Positions 35,069-46,542 of a DNA stretch of 64,000 bases are shown piece by piece. Position numbers and translations under genes: made by a program. Positions within the stretch are counted from its first letter, which is position 1, and each line of letters opens with the position of its first letter. The DNA is from Nageia nagi (taxonomy: Eukaryota > Pinophyta): assembly GCA_050084985.1 (NCBI GenBank), contig JBITNC010000001.1:162502001-162566000 (forward strand). Reading direction: 5' to 3'. Under the pieces are notes generated by a model, which saw only the letters and a program-made list of their open reading frames with translations, did not search any database and had not been told where the DNA came from.

Positions 35069-37742
35069 TCAAACTTCACTCCCCCTTGAGGGCAACTTCA
35101 CCAACCCGAGAGAATCCCTAAGCTTGTTGAACTGAGCTTCAGGAAGGGGCTTGGTGAATAAATCAGCGGAGTTTATAGTAGATGGACAATACTCCAAGTG
35201 TATAATGTCATCTAGAACCTTCTCCCTGATAAAATGGGCTTGGATTTCCACATGTTTGGTTCTTTGATGGAACACAAGATTCTTAGCCAAAGAGATAGCC
35301 GATTGATTATCTGAAGAAATAAGAGATGGGCCATTTTGCTCATACCCAATTTCATTCAGAAGATGCCTCAGCCAAATAGCTTCCTGGGTAGCAATAGACA
35401 TGGCTCAATATTCAACTTTGATGGTAGAAAGAGTCACAGTAGGTTGCTTCTTGGAAGCCCAAGAGATAGCACCTAAACCAATGTTGAACACATATGCAGA
35501 GGTTGATTTTTTGTCATCTCTATCTCCCCCATAATCAGAATCTGAGAACCTGAAGAGAATAATTGAGGGCACTTTGGAATACTTAAGAGAAAGATCCTTT
35601 ATTCCTGCCACATACCTCAAGATTTGCTTAACAGCATTGAGGTGCTCAACATATAGTTTTTACATGAATCATGCCATCAGATTCATTGCAAAGGCAATAT
35701 CAGGTCAAGACATAGTCAGATACAGAAGACTCTCGATTAATTACCTATAAGCTATAGCATTAGCCAACTGAGAATCTAAGGTCAGAGATATAATGATTCC
35801 AAGAGAAATAGGTATTGCAGCATATCTACACTCCTCCATTCCAAACTTTTACAAGATGTCTGATAAGTATAATCTTTATGTTGGTATACTTGCATCCCAA
35901 GATAGTAATGCAATAGACCTAGATTAGTCATTTCAAATGTTGCCTTCAGTTTGGATATGCACTCTTGGATGATTTCAATATTATTGCCAGTTATGAGAAG
36001 ATCATCCACATAAAGGAGAATTAAGACCACGTCTTTTCCTTGATTAAGTACATAGAGATCTGAGTCAGAGAAGCACTTGGAAAAACTAATATCTGTAAAG
36101 AATCCTAAAATTTTCTTGTACCATGCTCTAGGTGCTTATTTAATTCCATACAAAGACTTCTTTAGCTTGCACACAAAAGACTCTTTACCTTCTGAAATAA
36201 ATCCTTCTGGTTGATTCATGTAGATTTCTACATCCAAGTCACCATTGAGAAATGCACTCTTGACATCAAGTTGAAAAACTTTCCATCCTTGAGCTACAGA
36301 AAGAGCAAGGATTATCCTGAAAGTAGGCATCTTGGCCACAGGAGCAAAGGTTTCCTCATAATCAATACCATATTTTTGAGCGAATCCTTTGGCCACTAAC
36401 CTTGCTTTGTATTTTTCAATTTTTCCATCAGAATTGTACTTGACTTTGTATATCCAATTATTTCCAATCACATTTTTCACATTGGGATAAGGAACCAAAT
36501 CCCAAGTTTCATTTTTCATGAGCATCTCATACTCAACTTTCATAGCTTCCATCCAACACTCTTGCTTGGAAGCTTCTTTGAAGGTTGATGGCTCATTCAT
36601 ATTATCAATTTTGGTAAATAAAGATTTATTCAAGGTTATACTCCTTGTAATTCTTTAAGCTAGAGAATTTTGCTCTTGTGGTGACTTCCCTACATTATCA
36701 TCCAACCAGTTAGGTGTAGGTGAAGAATCATTTGAATCAGACACCTCAGCATGAGAAGTCGTATCCTCAGAAAGTTCATTGAACTTGACATCCCTAGAAA
36801 TAAAGATTATTTTATAGGATGAGGAGTAGAGCCTGTAACCTCTATGTTGATTATTATACCCCACAAAGATGCATTTTTCAGATCTTTTATCCAACTTCTT
36901 TCTTTTCTCTGAGGTAATGAAGGCAAATGCATCACAACCGAACACCCTAAAGTGTGAGATGTTAGGTTTTTTCCTATCCATGCTTCATACGAAGTTTTAC
37001 CTTCAACTACTTTAGTAGGACACCTATTTAGGGTGTGAATAGCATTGTGAATAGCTTCACCCCATAAGAAACTAGGAAGGTTACCCAACATGCACCTTGC
37101 CATTTCCATAATGGTTTGATTCTTCCTTTCAGCAACTCCATTTTGTTGAGGGGTGTAAGGGATTGTGAATTGCTGCTTAATCCCATGTTTAACATAATAG
37201 TTGTTAAACTCATTGCTATTATACTCAACCCCATTATCAGATCTCAACATCTTGATCTTAAAATCAGTTTAATTTTCAACAAGATCCTTGAAGTCTTTAA
37301 ACCTGTCAAAAGTTTGATTCTTATGCTCAAGTAGATAACCAAATGTCATCTTGCTGAAGTCATCAATGAAGGTCAAAACATAAGAAGCTCCCCCTAGAGA
37401 CTTAATCTAAAATGGACCCATCAAATCTGAATGCACAAGCTAAAGAGGATGAGTAGCCCGAGTTGCCTTATCTTTTTCAAACTTTTGCCTATTCATCTTT
37501 CCTAGAATGCACCTTTCACAGAGACCAATTGTGGGTGAAATATTAGGTAAACCTTCCACAAGTTCTTGATTTTTCATATCTTGAATACTTTTATGGTTAA
37601 GGTGCCCTAATCATTGATGCCAAAGATTACCCTTTGAACAAACATTTACAGCAAGACACTTCTTTGAAGGAACTTGATCCACAATATAAAGGTCATCCTT
37701 TACTGATCCTTTCATCAAGGTGGCAAGTCCTTTCTTAACATA
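35069..37742 (-). pseudogene. Copia B: integrase, reverse transcriptase, RNase H
   Basis: In order on the minus strand: the integrase zinc finger (LGHLNHKSIQ, CERCILGK, about 37620-37490), first Asp HSDLMGP (about 37430), second Asp MLRSDNGVEYN (37250-37218), Glu in NGVAERKNQTIMEMA (about 37140-37095), so the DDE set is still present. RT: NNWIYKVKYN, FQLDVKSAFLNGDLDVEIYM (about 36270-36215), LLYVDDLLITGNN (about 36015-35980). RNase H: SDNQSAISLAKN, TKHVEIQAHFI, ADLFTKPLP (to about 35110). Stops near 37740, 37270, 36655, 36135, 35780 and 35402 and small shifts break it. It would serve cDNA synthesis and integration if intact. Confidence 0.92.
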
Positions 37743-38942
37743 TCAGGAGTGTGAGGTAAACTCAAATGAGTATCCTTTTCTTGTAGTCTGAATTACGGAG
37801 ATAAGAGTCATCTTTAGTTTAGGCACATAAAAGACATTATCAAGAGCCTTTCCATGAATCTTCACACTCCCTATTCCTTGAACATCAAGGACTGAATTAT
37901 CACCTATCACAACTACATCCTTCTTGTACTTATAAAAGTTTTCAAACTTATCCTTTTCATAACACATGTGATTAGTGCATCCTGAATTAACAATCCAATC
38001 ATTTGAAATAGTTTGAGTCATTGAGTAGTAGGCAACTGTAGCAGCATGCTTGTTCTTCTTTTTATTATAGAAATTTTTCACATTTGCATTTCCTTCACCT
38101 TTTTGAGCAAATTTCTTTTTATGAAAATCATACTCTTTATGCCCAAAGATGCCACAAAAGTTACAATTTCCATCAAACTTTTCCTGAGGTGTTGGATTGC
38201 TTGATCCAGCTTTGTCATTTCTTTGCTTGAAGTTGCCATGCTTTTTGAAGGTAGATGAGGATTTGTTATCTTTGAATTTATAATGATTGAACTTCTTCTT
38301 GAAAGGAGTTTTGGTTGCTCCTAGAGTAATGTTATTATCCTTTGGAGAAAAGTTTAACATTTTCTTATTCAAAGTTTCTTCATGCTTCAAAAGGAGTCTA
38401 GAAGGGTTATCAAGAGAGATGACATCTTCTTCACTATCGAGCCTAGTTTCCATAACTGTGACAAAGTTACTAAACTTTGTAGAAAGGCTTTGAAGAATGA
38501 TGAAGACCATGAACTCATCATTGATCCAGTTGCACCCACAGCCAACTAGTTGTATCCTAAGGTCAATGATTTTATTCAAGTAAATAGAAGCACTTTCATC
38601 TTCACCTTGATGATATTGCAACAACTTTTGTAAAATAGTGAACCTCCTTGAAAATTTTGACCCAAGGTAAATTTTCTTCAGCCTATCCCAAGCTTCCTTT
38701 GCTGATGTTGAAGAAGAGAATATGAGAAGTACATCATCTGAAACTGCATGATAAATCATTAAAATTGCTAACTCATTCTTTGAGTTGTAGATTTCAAGAG
38801 ACTTCTCATCTATAGGAGTGACCAAGTCTTCATTAACTATCTGCCATAGCTTCTGTACTTGTAACTTAGCTTTCATACGAGGTTCCCATATGTCGAAGTT
38901 GGAACCATCGAGTATATGCTTAGGTATGAAGGTTTCAACCAT
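37743..38942 (-). CDS. Copia B gag and protease N-terminus, 399 codons
   Basis: The longest ORF in the window. It opens MVETFIPKHILDGSNFDIW, the copia gag start (UBN2-type), with KEAWDRLKKIYLGS and LHEYL-like helices replaced here by IYLNKIIDLRIQL. The zinc knuckle, CNFCGIFGHKEYDF, keeps Cys-Cys-His, but the last Cys reads Phe. A Lys-rich linker follows, then the protease start DWIVNSGCTNHMC, where the catalytic Asp of the usual DSG reads Asn. So the ORF is long but both zinc binding and proteolysis look lost. The start at 38942 is the first Met and fits other copia gags. It ends early at 37743 after LISVIQTTRKGYSFEF, before the integrase. Confidence 0.9.
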   Translation of the reverse strand: MVETFIPKHILDGSNFDIWEPRMKAKLQVQKLWQIVNEDLVTPIDEKSLEIYNSKNELAILMIYHAVSDDVLLIFSSSTSAKEAWDRLKKIYLGSKFSRRFTILQKLLQYHQGEDESASIYLNKIIDLRIQLVGCGCNWINDEFMVFIILQSLSTKFSNFVTVMETRLDSEEDVISLDNPSRLLLKHEETLNKKMLNFSPKDNNITLGATKTPFKKKFNHYKFKDNKSSSTFKKHGNFKQRNDKAGSSNPTPQEKFDGNCNFCGIFGHKEYDFHKKKFAQKGEGNANVKNFYNKKKNKHAATVAYYSMTQTISNDWIVNSGCTNHMCYEKDKFENFYKYKKDVVVIGDNSVLDVQGIGSVKIHGKALDNVFYVPKLKMTLISVIQTTRKGYSFEFTSHS

Positions 38943-41008
38943 TGCTACACAAAAGTAAATAAGTAAGAAGAATGAATAAATTTCTACAATTTACCATCTA
39001 TAAAAATCAAACATTGATAAGTAAACATATCCCACATGTGCAAACTTATAAACCAAGATCCATAGAAGGATAAAGTTGAGGTTGTTTTCTTGTATAGAAT
39101 TAGGCCTTCACCTGGATGCCCGTAGAGTGGAGCCCAAGTACTACCAATCCTCAACTAGTTCACCTTGGTCAGTAATATACTCTCTCAAGGAGAAGTACCA
39201 ACTATTTTCCAAGGATTCGACGTATCTTGGACCGGCCATTTTAATTATCTTATTTAAGGTTTTTAGTTTTCCTCTTAGGTTATCAGGATAATCCTTGAAT
39301 GAACGTGCAGACATGTGGTATCACTACACACATGCCTATCCACCTAATAGAGTTATGTCCAATCCAACAGAGGTCTTAGGGGCAATTAAGATGGATTTAC
39401 CACCACTTGGTTCTTCGGACTAAAAAGGCTCCAGTCTACCCTGTCCTCACCTCGTGGCTCCCCAAACAAGTCATGTTGTGGAAAAGTACGTGCGGATGTG
39501 TTCATTTTAGGGGTTACTTTCAATATTTTATGTTTTGCAAGTATAAAGCAATTATGTAAAAATATAAAGTAAAGTATTAAAAATACATCATCCATAAGAA
39601 CTTGAAATATAAGAGTCCAATGGGTTTTGTACTAACCCCTAAAGGACATTTTTACATTTTGCATACTTGCTCAAGTTCATAAATTCATTCAACACTTTAA
39701 TGAATTTTAAAAAGGCTAAATCCTACTTAGCATTAATCCATAACTTAAAATTAAGTAATAAACATGCATCATTTATCTTATTAAAAATGCATTATTTAAC
39801 TTAAAATTTTTAGTACTAAGCATGCTTTGTTCTTACATTAGATTAAGAGGCATGCATTACAAATTTAGCATGCAAGATCTAGATAAAGTTTTAAGTAAAA
39901 AAAACTATACAAATTCCCCCCTTTTTTACTTAAAATTTTATCTCTAGAACTTGTATGCTAAAAAAATTGTCTTTTAAGTATGCATTTATATTTTAAGTAA
40001 AAAATTTCCTTTATTTACTTAAAAAATAGCATAGTTTTCCCTTTTAGGAAACATGAAATACTTAGGTAAAAAAAATCCCTTAAAGTGTTAATTTTACACT
40101 AATATTTATCATTTTACCTAAGTAAATTGCCAAACTTAAAAGTATTTAAGGCAAATAAAAAAAAATACTCCTAAAGAATTAACTTTATTTTCCACATTTT
40201 TCTAAAAAATTGGATAGCAGTGAAGAGTAATGATGTATTTACTTATTTTAAAGTATTATAGTCATCATGAAAATGCTTAAAGTTGGAGTATAAGTACTTT
40301 TAAGTGCATTTAATAGGAATAAATGACTTGTAAGCAAGTAAAAATATTAAATACCTATCAAAAAGTATACGTTTGCTTCTAGAGAGCTTGCAAGTATTAA
40401 TGAAAAAGAAGGTGACCCATGCATAGTTAATGTTATTTTTACCAAAGCATTCCAAAAAAGTCAAAAAAAATGAATGTTTGTACTTAAAAAGATGACCCCC
40501 CCTTTTTCTTATACCAAGAAGAGCATACGTTGCTTTTGGAAGTGCATTTAAAGAAGGTGAAAAGTATTTGAAATAAGGTAAATGCTCAAGCAAATAAAAG
40601 GAGACGTGAGATGCCTATCAAGGTGTGGGGTGCTAAGAGGAGTCGATCGAGAGGGGAATAGGTTGGGCTCACTTCATGCATAGAGTCTGCTATGATGAGA
40701 ATGTGTATGTTGAAAGGGAAACCTTGATGTGATTTTATACCTGAGCGGTTACAAGGGGTACCGTTGCTTCATAGAGATATGCTGAATCTTTGTAACGTGA
40801 GTTACGAGCAATGTGTACAGGAGCTTTTGAAGCATGACTCAACTCATGTGGCTAGGGGCTTTTAGCCTTTGTAGAATGTTCTTGACATGAGCGCCACTCT
40901 TTGAGCAGTGCGAGGGGAGGTTGCTGATGACTCACCACCTCCACTCAAGAGGGTTGCATAGGAAACATCCAGCAGGCATCGCTCGATGATAAGTAGGTTG
41001 CAGAGAGA

Positions 41009-41133
41009 GGAGGAGGGAGAAGGCACAGCCGGTGAGGGAGTAGCCCTCGACAGAGGACCAGAACTTGAGTCTGGTGCCTTAGACCACTCAGCCATCCTTA
41101 CTACGAGGGAGGAGGGAGTAGGCACAGCTGGTG
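41009..41133 (-). repeat. 26-bp direct repeats around a tRNA-like insert
   Basis: GGAGGAGGGAGAAGGCACAG at 41009 recurs as GGAGGAGGGAGTAGGCACAG at 41108; the full 26-base copies (41009-41034 and 41108-41133) differ at two sites. They enclose 73 bases that hold the tRNA-Leu-like sequence, so the layout is that of an insertion with a target duplication, or of a local duplication. Confidence 0.8.
41035..41107 (-). tRNA. tRNA-Leu(CAA)-like fragment without T arm
   Basis: The minus strand reads GGATGGCTGAGTGGTCTAAG (D arm with the internal A box), then GCACCAGACTCAAGTTCTGG (anticodon stem CCAGA/TCTGG, loop CTCAAGT, anticodon CAA), then CCTCTGTCGAGG, a stem-loop like the long variable arm of tRNA-Leu. 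The T arm with the B box is absent. The outer GTAG and CTAC could pair. No intron is present, although plant tRNA-Leu(CAA) genes normally have one (established knowledge), so it could stem from a spliced RNA. Not a working tRNA gene. Confidence 0.7.
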
Positions 41134-41812
41134 TGCATGAGGATGAGGATGCGTGGAAGCATCAGGAGGTGTAGCCATGGGGGGAGGCTTTCAAATACCA
41201 CTTCTGACACCAGCCCCATCTCACCACGATAATGCCAGTTATGCCACTGCTACTGCTCTCCTGCTGGGTGCCTGCAACTGTATGTAGTTTTTGTTTGGTG
41301 ACCAATGGAGGCTTAGTGTGGACACCTAGTTGAATGTGGTTTTACATCGAATGATGTGGTTCTATTTCTAAGCACTCTGGAAGACATGTACATAAAATGT
41401 GGCAGAATACACAAAGCCCATGTAGCTTTTGACAAAATGCATCAAAGCAATGGATGCTTTATTATTTGATAAATGCAGACTCTATTTTGAAACATAGCTT
41501 TAGAATATACATAATCATTTTAATTATTTTATAAAATGTCTCATGGAAGGGCATTCTTAAGATATACTCTGATCGACAAGTATTCTAAATTTGGTAATAT
41601 GTAGAGAAGGCCAGCGAACTATTTGATAAAATGCTATTAGATGAAGGCAACAGCATATATCAAAAACTTGCACTACATGATGTGGAAGCCCATGGGGAAA
41701 AAATTGCTTCTTTGTCAGCATGGCGAGAAGTTGGCAATTGTGTTCGATCGTTAAAGACTCCCCTGGGACCATTGTTAGAGTTGTGAAGAATCTTCGTGCA
41801 ACACTGATAAAT

Positions 41813-41834
41813 ATATATATATATATATATATAT
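41813..41834. repeat. (AT)n microsatellite
   Basis: About 22 bp of TA repeats, with a shorter ATATATAT tract just after, in B's leader. Confidence 0.9.
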
Positions 41835-42060
41835 TTTAAATATATATATGCAAAAATCATAAATTTTATGACAAAAAGAACTCCCATAAACCCCCTTTTT
41901 TTTTATAAATACATATATTTTAGAATATATTGTAAATATTTTAGGAGTAAAAAGGAACTAGAGTAGTAGTTTAGAAAAGAACACTCTATAATATGAAAAA
42001 AATATACCAATTTTTTAATTTTCCAAAGAGAACTTATTTGAAACACAAAAAAATGCAATT

Positions 42061-42067
42061 TATATAT

Positions 42068-42103
<36 letters not shown>

Positions 42104-42104
42104 C
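42061..42104. repeat. (AT)n microsatellite
   Basis: About 44 bp of TA repeats with one AATA interruption, in B's leader close to the primer site. Confidence 0.9.
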
Positions 42105-42351
42105 TAACCCCAATTTTATAGAATAGCCATAAGCTAATCAATAAAAAATTGCAACTTAAAAAAGAGGGTTAGTAATCAATTACATCATTTTAAGCATACT
42201 AACACATCTTCAAAGAATTATGTTAGTATCACAATAATAAAAAAAATTATAATAAAAAAAAATTATACCTTCTCTTGATTTTACCTCAACAATGGAGTGT
42301 AGGTTGAGAAATAAAGGCCTTCAAGATGTTGAAGAAGAGCTTCCACACCAA

Positions 42352-42363
42352 GCTCTAATACCA
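42352..42363 (-). other. Primer binding site of B
   Basis: The coding strand reads TGGTATTAGAGC two bases from the LTR, the same initiator-Met variant as in C. Confidence 0.87.
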
Positions 42364-42365
42364 AT

Positions 42366-42856
42366 TGAAGGAATTATCTCTACACTAATCCTCAAGGTCC
42401 AAGACTATAAGAAACTTAATCATTCAACATCTACAAGCTAATAACACCATTCATACAAGATAACACAAATATAATGTGGTTCCTCCCTCCTTGGGAGTAC
42501 ATCTAAAACTAGATCTCAATTCTCAAACTATGCACCCTCTTACAACAATTCCTTTCTCTCCTACACAAACTAGTAGAGTAATCTTACTCTAAAATATTAG
42601 TTATGTTACAAGAGGAGAGGCCCTCTAATTATAACATGAGAGCACCTCCCTAACCTCCCTTTAACCCAAGGGTAAGGTTAAGGTTACAATAAATGTATTA
42701 CCTAACTTTAACCTACCAACTAACCACATGGTAAGGTCAAAGTCTACATAATAAAGAATTCAATTAATCCCTTAAGGTATCTACATATCCTTTAAGTGAT
42801 TAATTGAATTTATAAGGAGTTTAGATATTCACAATATTTCATTACAAATTCTAACA
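42366..42856 (-). repeat. 5' LTR of B (491 bp)
   Basis: From TGAAGGAATTAT to TTCTAACA, followed by the target copy ACTTG. Where the 3' LTR has a TATA box (TATTTATA), this promoter copy reads TAATTATA (42626-42633), so the driving LTR may have lost its TATA box. Confidence 0.93.
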
Positions 42857-42861
42857 ACTTG

Positions 42862-44130
42862 CACATTAAATATTCTTTGCTTTCAAAAACAAACCCTTTT
42901 GATTGATTCATATAGATTTTCATATCTAATTTATCATTGAGAAAAGCACTCTTGACATCAAGTTGAAAAACTTTTCATTCTTGAGCTACTGAAAGAGCAA
43001 GATTTGCTCTGATACTGGGCATCTTTTCTACTAGAGCAAAAGTTTTCTCATAATCAACTCTATATTTTTTAATAAAACCCTTAGCTACTAACCTTACTTT
43101 GTATCTCTTAATCTCTCCAATTAAGTTATATTTGACCTTATAAATCCATTTATTTATAATCACATTACATTCATTAGGATAAAAAACCAAATCTTAAGTT
43201 TGATTCTTCATTAAAGCCTCATACTCCACATTCATTCCATTCATCTAGCATTCATGCTTTGAAACTTTTTTGTAAGATGAAGGCTCATTCTTATAATCAA
43301 TTTTGGTAAATAAAGATTTATTAATGGTCATACTTCTTGTTATCCTTTGTGTTGGAGAGTTTAGTTCTTTAGGTGATAAATTCACATTAACATCCAACCA
43401 ATTAAGAGCAATAAAAGAATTAAATAAGATGCATACTCTTCAAGTAGTTCATTGAAATCTACATCTTTTAACATAAAGATTACATAGGAAGAAGGTTGAT
43501 ATAGCCTATAGCCTCTATGCTGATTTTCATAGCCCATAAAGATACACTTTTAAGATCTTTTATCAAGCTTCTTCCTTTTCTCAAGAACAACAAAGGCATA
43601 GGTATTACAACAAAAGATCTTAAAGTGAGAAATGTTAAGTTTCTTTCCTTTCTATGCCTCATATAGAGTTTTACCTTCAACTACTTTTGTAAGACAACTA
43701 TTCAAAATGTAAATTGCAGTATTTATAATTTCATCCCATAAGAAGTTAAGATCTTACAACATGCATCTTACCATTTTTTGAATGGTTTTATTCTTCCTTT
43801 CAGCAACACCATTCTGCTAAGGAGTGTAAGAGATAGTAAACTACCTTTTGATTTCATATTTGGTATAAAAATCATTAAATTTATTGCTATTATAATCACC
43901 CTTATTATCAGATCTTAACTTCTTAATTTTTAATCTAGATTTATTTTCTACAAAGACTTTGAAATCTTTGAACCTATCAAAAATTTAATCCTTATGCTCT
44001 AGAAGATAACCAAATGTCTCCTACTAAAGTCATCAATAAAAGTCAAGACATAAGACACTCCTCTAAGTGACTTAGTCAAAAACTAACCCATCAAATATGA
44101 ATGCATAAACTGATAAGGTTTAGTTATAGT
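42862..44130 (-). pseudogene. Copia A: N-terminal half of RT and integrase
   Basis: The minus strand from about 44130 down shows decayed integrase text (for example the Asn/Gly/Val block near 43820-43790 and SDN-like text near 43915), then RT: INKWIYKVKYN (about 43160-43125), YKVRLVAKGF, FQLDVKSAFLN-like text near 42965-42930, and MCKLKKYF at the B junction (42862). The ORF 42975-43190 is the longest RT piece. It is homologous to B but far more decayed. Confidence 0.85.
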
Positions 44131-45130
44131 TACTTCCCTATATTTCTCACATATATATACTATTATAAGAAATTATTTATCTAAACTATGGTTTTGCATA
44201 TTTTTAGAAAATTCAAACGAATTACCTTTACCAACTTCCAAACATAATCATTATGTTGTTTCTAACAACTAATGCACCATTCATGAGAGAAGTTTCAAAT
44301 ATTTAAGTCAATCATTAAGGTATTTTGATCACAAAATTAAAAGCTATACAAAAGTCTTTAATCAAATGCCTTATTTACTATGCCACAAGATAATATTTAC
44401 TTGACCATGACATCTTAACTAATGAAAGCCATAAGTCAGCTTCTCTATAGAGAAGTACAAATTGTAAATAATACCAACTTGATCATGCTACAAGTCAAGA
44501 TGCAAATGATGGATGAAGGTATAATTAATCCATTAAAAAGGATTCAACTTCCATCAATGCATAAATACACTTCTTAGTAATAGAAGTAAATTAGCGTAAG
44601 GTAAACCTTTTCAATTTTAGAGAAAGGGTGAATTATTCCATCAAATTTTTAACCATGGAGAAGGGTGAACCTTTTTAACTACTCCATCAAAAATTTACAA
44701 CCATGAAGAAGGGCTAACCTTTTAAGTACTCTATCAAAAGTTTACAACCATGGAGAAAAGCTAACATTTTAACTACTCCATCAAAAAAACTTACAACCAT
44801 GGAGAAGGGCTAACTTTTAACTACTCCATCAAAAATTTACAATCATAGAGAAGGGCTAAAGTTTTAACTACTCTATCAAAAATTTACAATCATGGATATC
44901 AACAAGTGCACTCTTATTATTTAGCAAGAGTTTTTATGCAATGAAGGATACAAGAAAAAAAATTATAATTATATAAACTAATGTGCATATTTCATCACAA
45001 TCCATAAAAAAATGATCATTAAAACATATGCATCATTAAATCTTTATATAAGTAAAGATAATCAACATGTGCATAATCAGATATCTATATATCTAACATT
45101 TTATCATCACTAAATATCACTTGAGGGAGA
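44131..45130 (-). other. Region of A where gag is expected
   Basis: No gag motif on the minus strand. 44600-45130 is homologous to C at 26440-26880, so A and C share a layout in which a repeat-rich stretch stands in the place of gag. Confidence 0.6.
44640..44895. repeat. About 50-bp tandem array in A
   Basis: Five to six copies of AACCATGGAGAAGGGCTAAC, CTTTTAACTACTCCATCAAA, AATTTAC, each with small changes. C holds two diverged copies at the homologous place. Confidence 0.85.
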
Positions 45131-46305
45131 GAATAGTTAAGGTTATTTTTTAATAAATTAGACCTTCATCTAGATGCCCTCAATAAGCCCAGATCCTACC
45201 AATCCTTAACTAATTTACCTTAAGCAGCAATATACTCTCACAAGGAGAAGTACTAGCTATTTTCTAAGATTGTGATATATGTTGAATCATCCAAATTAAT
45301 TATCTTGATTAAAATTTTTAGTTTTCCTTCTAAATTATTAAGATAATCTCTGAATGGATAAGTAGACATGTGGTATCACTACACACATACCTATCCACCT
45401 ATATGAAGTTAAGTCCAGATCAATAGAGGACATAGAAAAAATTAAGAATTATGAACTTTTCACCACTTGGATCATCAGATTAAAAGGCTTCAGGTCACCT
45501 TATCCTCACCCCATGGTTCCCCAAAAAATTCATGTTGCTAAAAAATATGTGAATGTATTAATTTTGGGGGGAAGCAATTTTCAATGTTTATGTACTTTGC
45601 ATATAAAGTAAAAGTGCAAAATAAATAAGGTATTTTTAGAAATAAAACTACATCCCACATCATCCATAAGTATGAACTAAAGGGTCCAATGGGTTTTGTT
45701 ATAACCCCTAATGGATCTCTTTCCATAAAGTTCATTAATTTTAAGTAATAATAAATGAACCTAAGAGTCCAATGGATTTTGTCACAACCCTTAATAGAAC
45801 TCTTTACAGTGGTTCATTATCAAAAATGAAGAATTCTCCCCCTTGTTACTTAAAAAATGGACTTAAAATAATTCTTAATTTGCAATTTAACATCAAAAAT
45901 AAGATAAAAATATTTAAGAAAGCTTTATCCATTCACATGCATTTGGACAAAAAAATATTAATCTATGCATATATAGCATTTATCCATTTATGTGTAATTA
46001 ATTAACATTAATCTATGCATAATTAATTACCAATAATCTATGCATAAAAAATTAACATTAACCTATGTAATAATCCATGCATAAATTAGTTTGCCCTTAT
46101 TATCATGGTTAAAAAAAAATCCTTAAAATAGCTTGCACTAAAAGTAAAAATTAACAAATAAAAAAATACTAAGCTAAAAAAATGCTTATAATAAAATTAA
46201 CCTAAAAATATTTAACTTATAATTCATACTTAAAAAAATAATTCTTCTTATTTTTAAACAATTCCTTCCCCCTTTTTTAAAAAAAAATCTATTTTTATAA
46301 AAAAA

Positions 46306-46307
<2 letters not shown>

Positions 46308-46350
<43 letters not shown>
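46308..46350. repeat. (AT)n microsatellite
   Basis: About 43 bp of AT repeats in A's leader. Confidence 0.9.
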
Positions 46351-46357
<7 letters not shown>

Positions 46358-46384
46358 ATTACTACTATTTCCTTTTTAAATTAT

Positions 46385-46542
46385 AGGGGAGAGGGGGCTA
46401 GCTGCACGTCCCCCTCCTCGCTTATTAAGGAGATAGAAGGAAATGGGGGGCTGGCCACGTGCCTCCCCCTTCCTCCATTATAAAGGGGGAAAGGGGTGCT
46501 AGCTACGCACCTCCCCTTTCCTCCACCCCCCTCCATTATTTG
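46385..46542. repeat. GC-rich triplicate with hairpin-like units
   Basis: Three units of about 50-56 bp. Each unit has a G run, then CTAGCTGCACGTCCCC, CTGGCCACGTGCCTCCCC or CTAGCTACGCACCTCCCC, then TCCTCC. G runs and C runs within a unit can pair around a CTAGC- or GGCC-centred loop. It stands out sharply against its AT-rich surroundings. Confidence 0.75.

Larger units (their letters stand above)
38943..42345 (-). other. Long leader of B
   Basis: About 3.4 kb of non-coding DNA between primer site and gag, long for a copia element. 39062-39650 is shared with A and C. A GC-richer block at 40620-41340 is not seen in A or C and contains a tRNA-Leu-like sequence. Two AT microsatellites (41813-41834 and 42061-42104) lie toward the LTR. 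Confidence 0.8.
33604..42861 (-). mobile_element. Copia element B, complete, youngest in the nest
   Basis: A complete minus-strand Ty1/copia element with identical-length LTRs (491 bp each, 33609-34099 and 42366-42856) and perfect target copies ACTTG at 33604-33608 and 42857-42861. It lies inside A's reverse transcriptase. Its LTRs differ by about a dozen bases by eye, the lowest divergence in the nest. It keeps a 399-codon gag-protease ORF and recognisable integrase, RT and RNase H, but carries enough stops and active-site losses to be inactive. Confidence 0.93.

Noticed and set aside
34641-35135. Two plus ORFs in the 3' region of B
   Set aside because: They translate the 50-bp tandem array.
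36211-36399. Plus ORFs over the copia B coding region (also 37116-37334, 38287-38493)
   Set aside because: Antisense to clear RT, integrase and gag frames.
40862-41125. 87-codon minus ORF with a Ser/Pro-rich protein
   Set aside because: It covers the tRNA-Leu-like fragment and its flanking repeats; the reading frame follows from GC-rich non-coding DNA.
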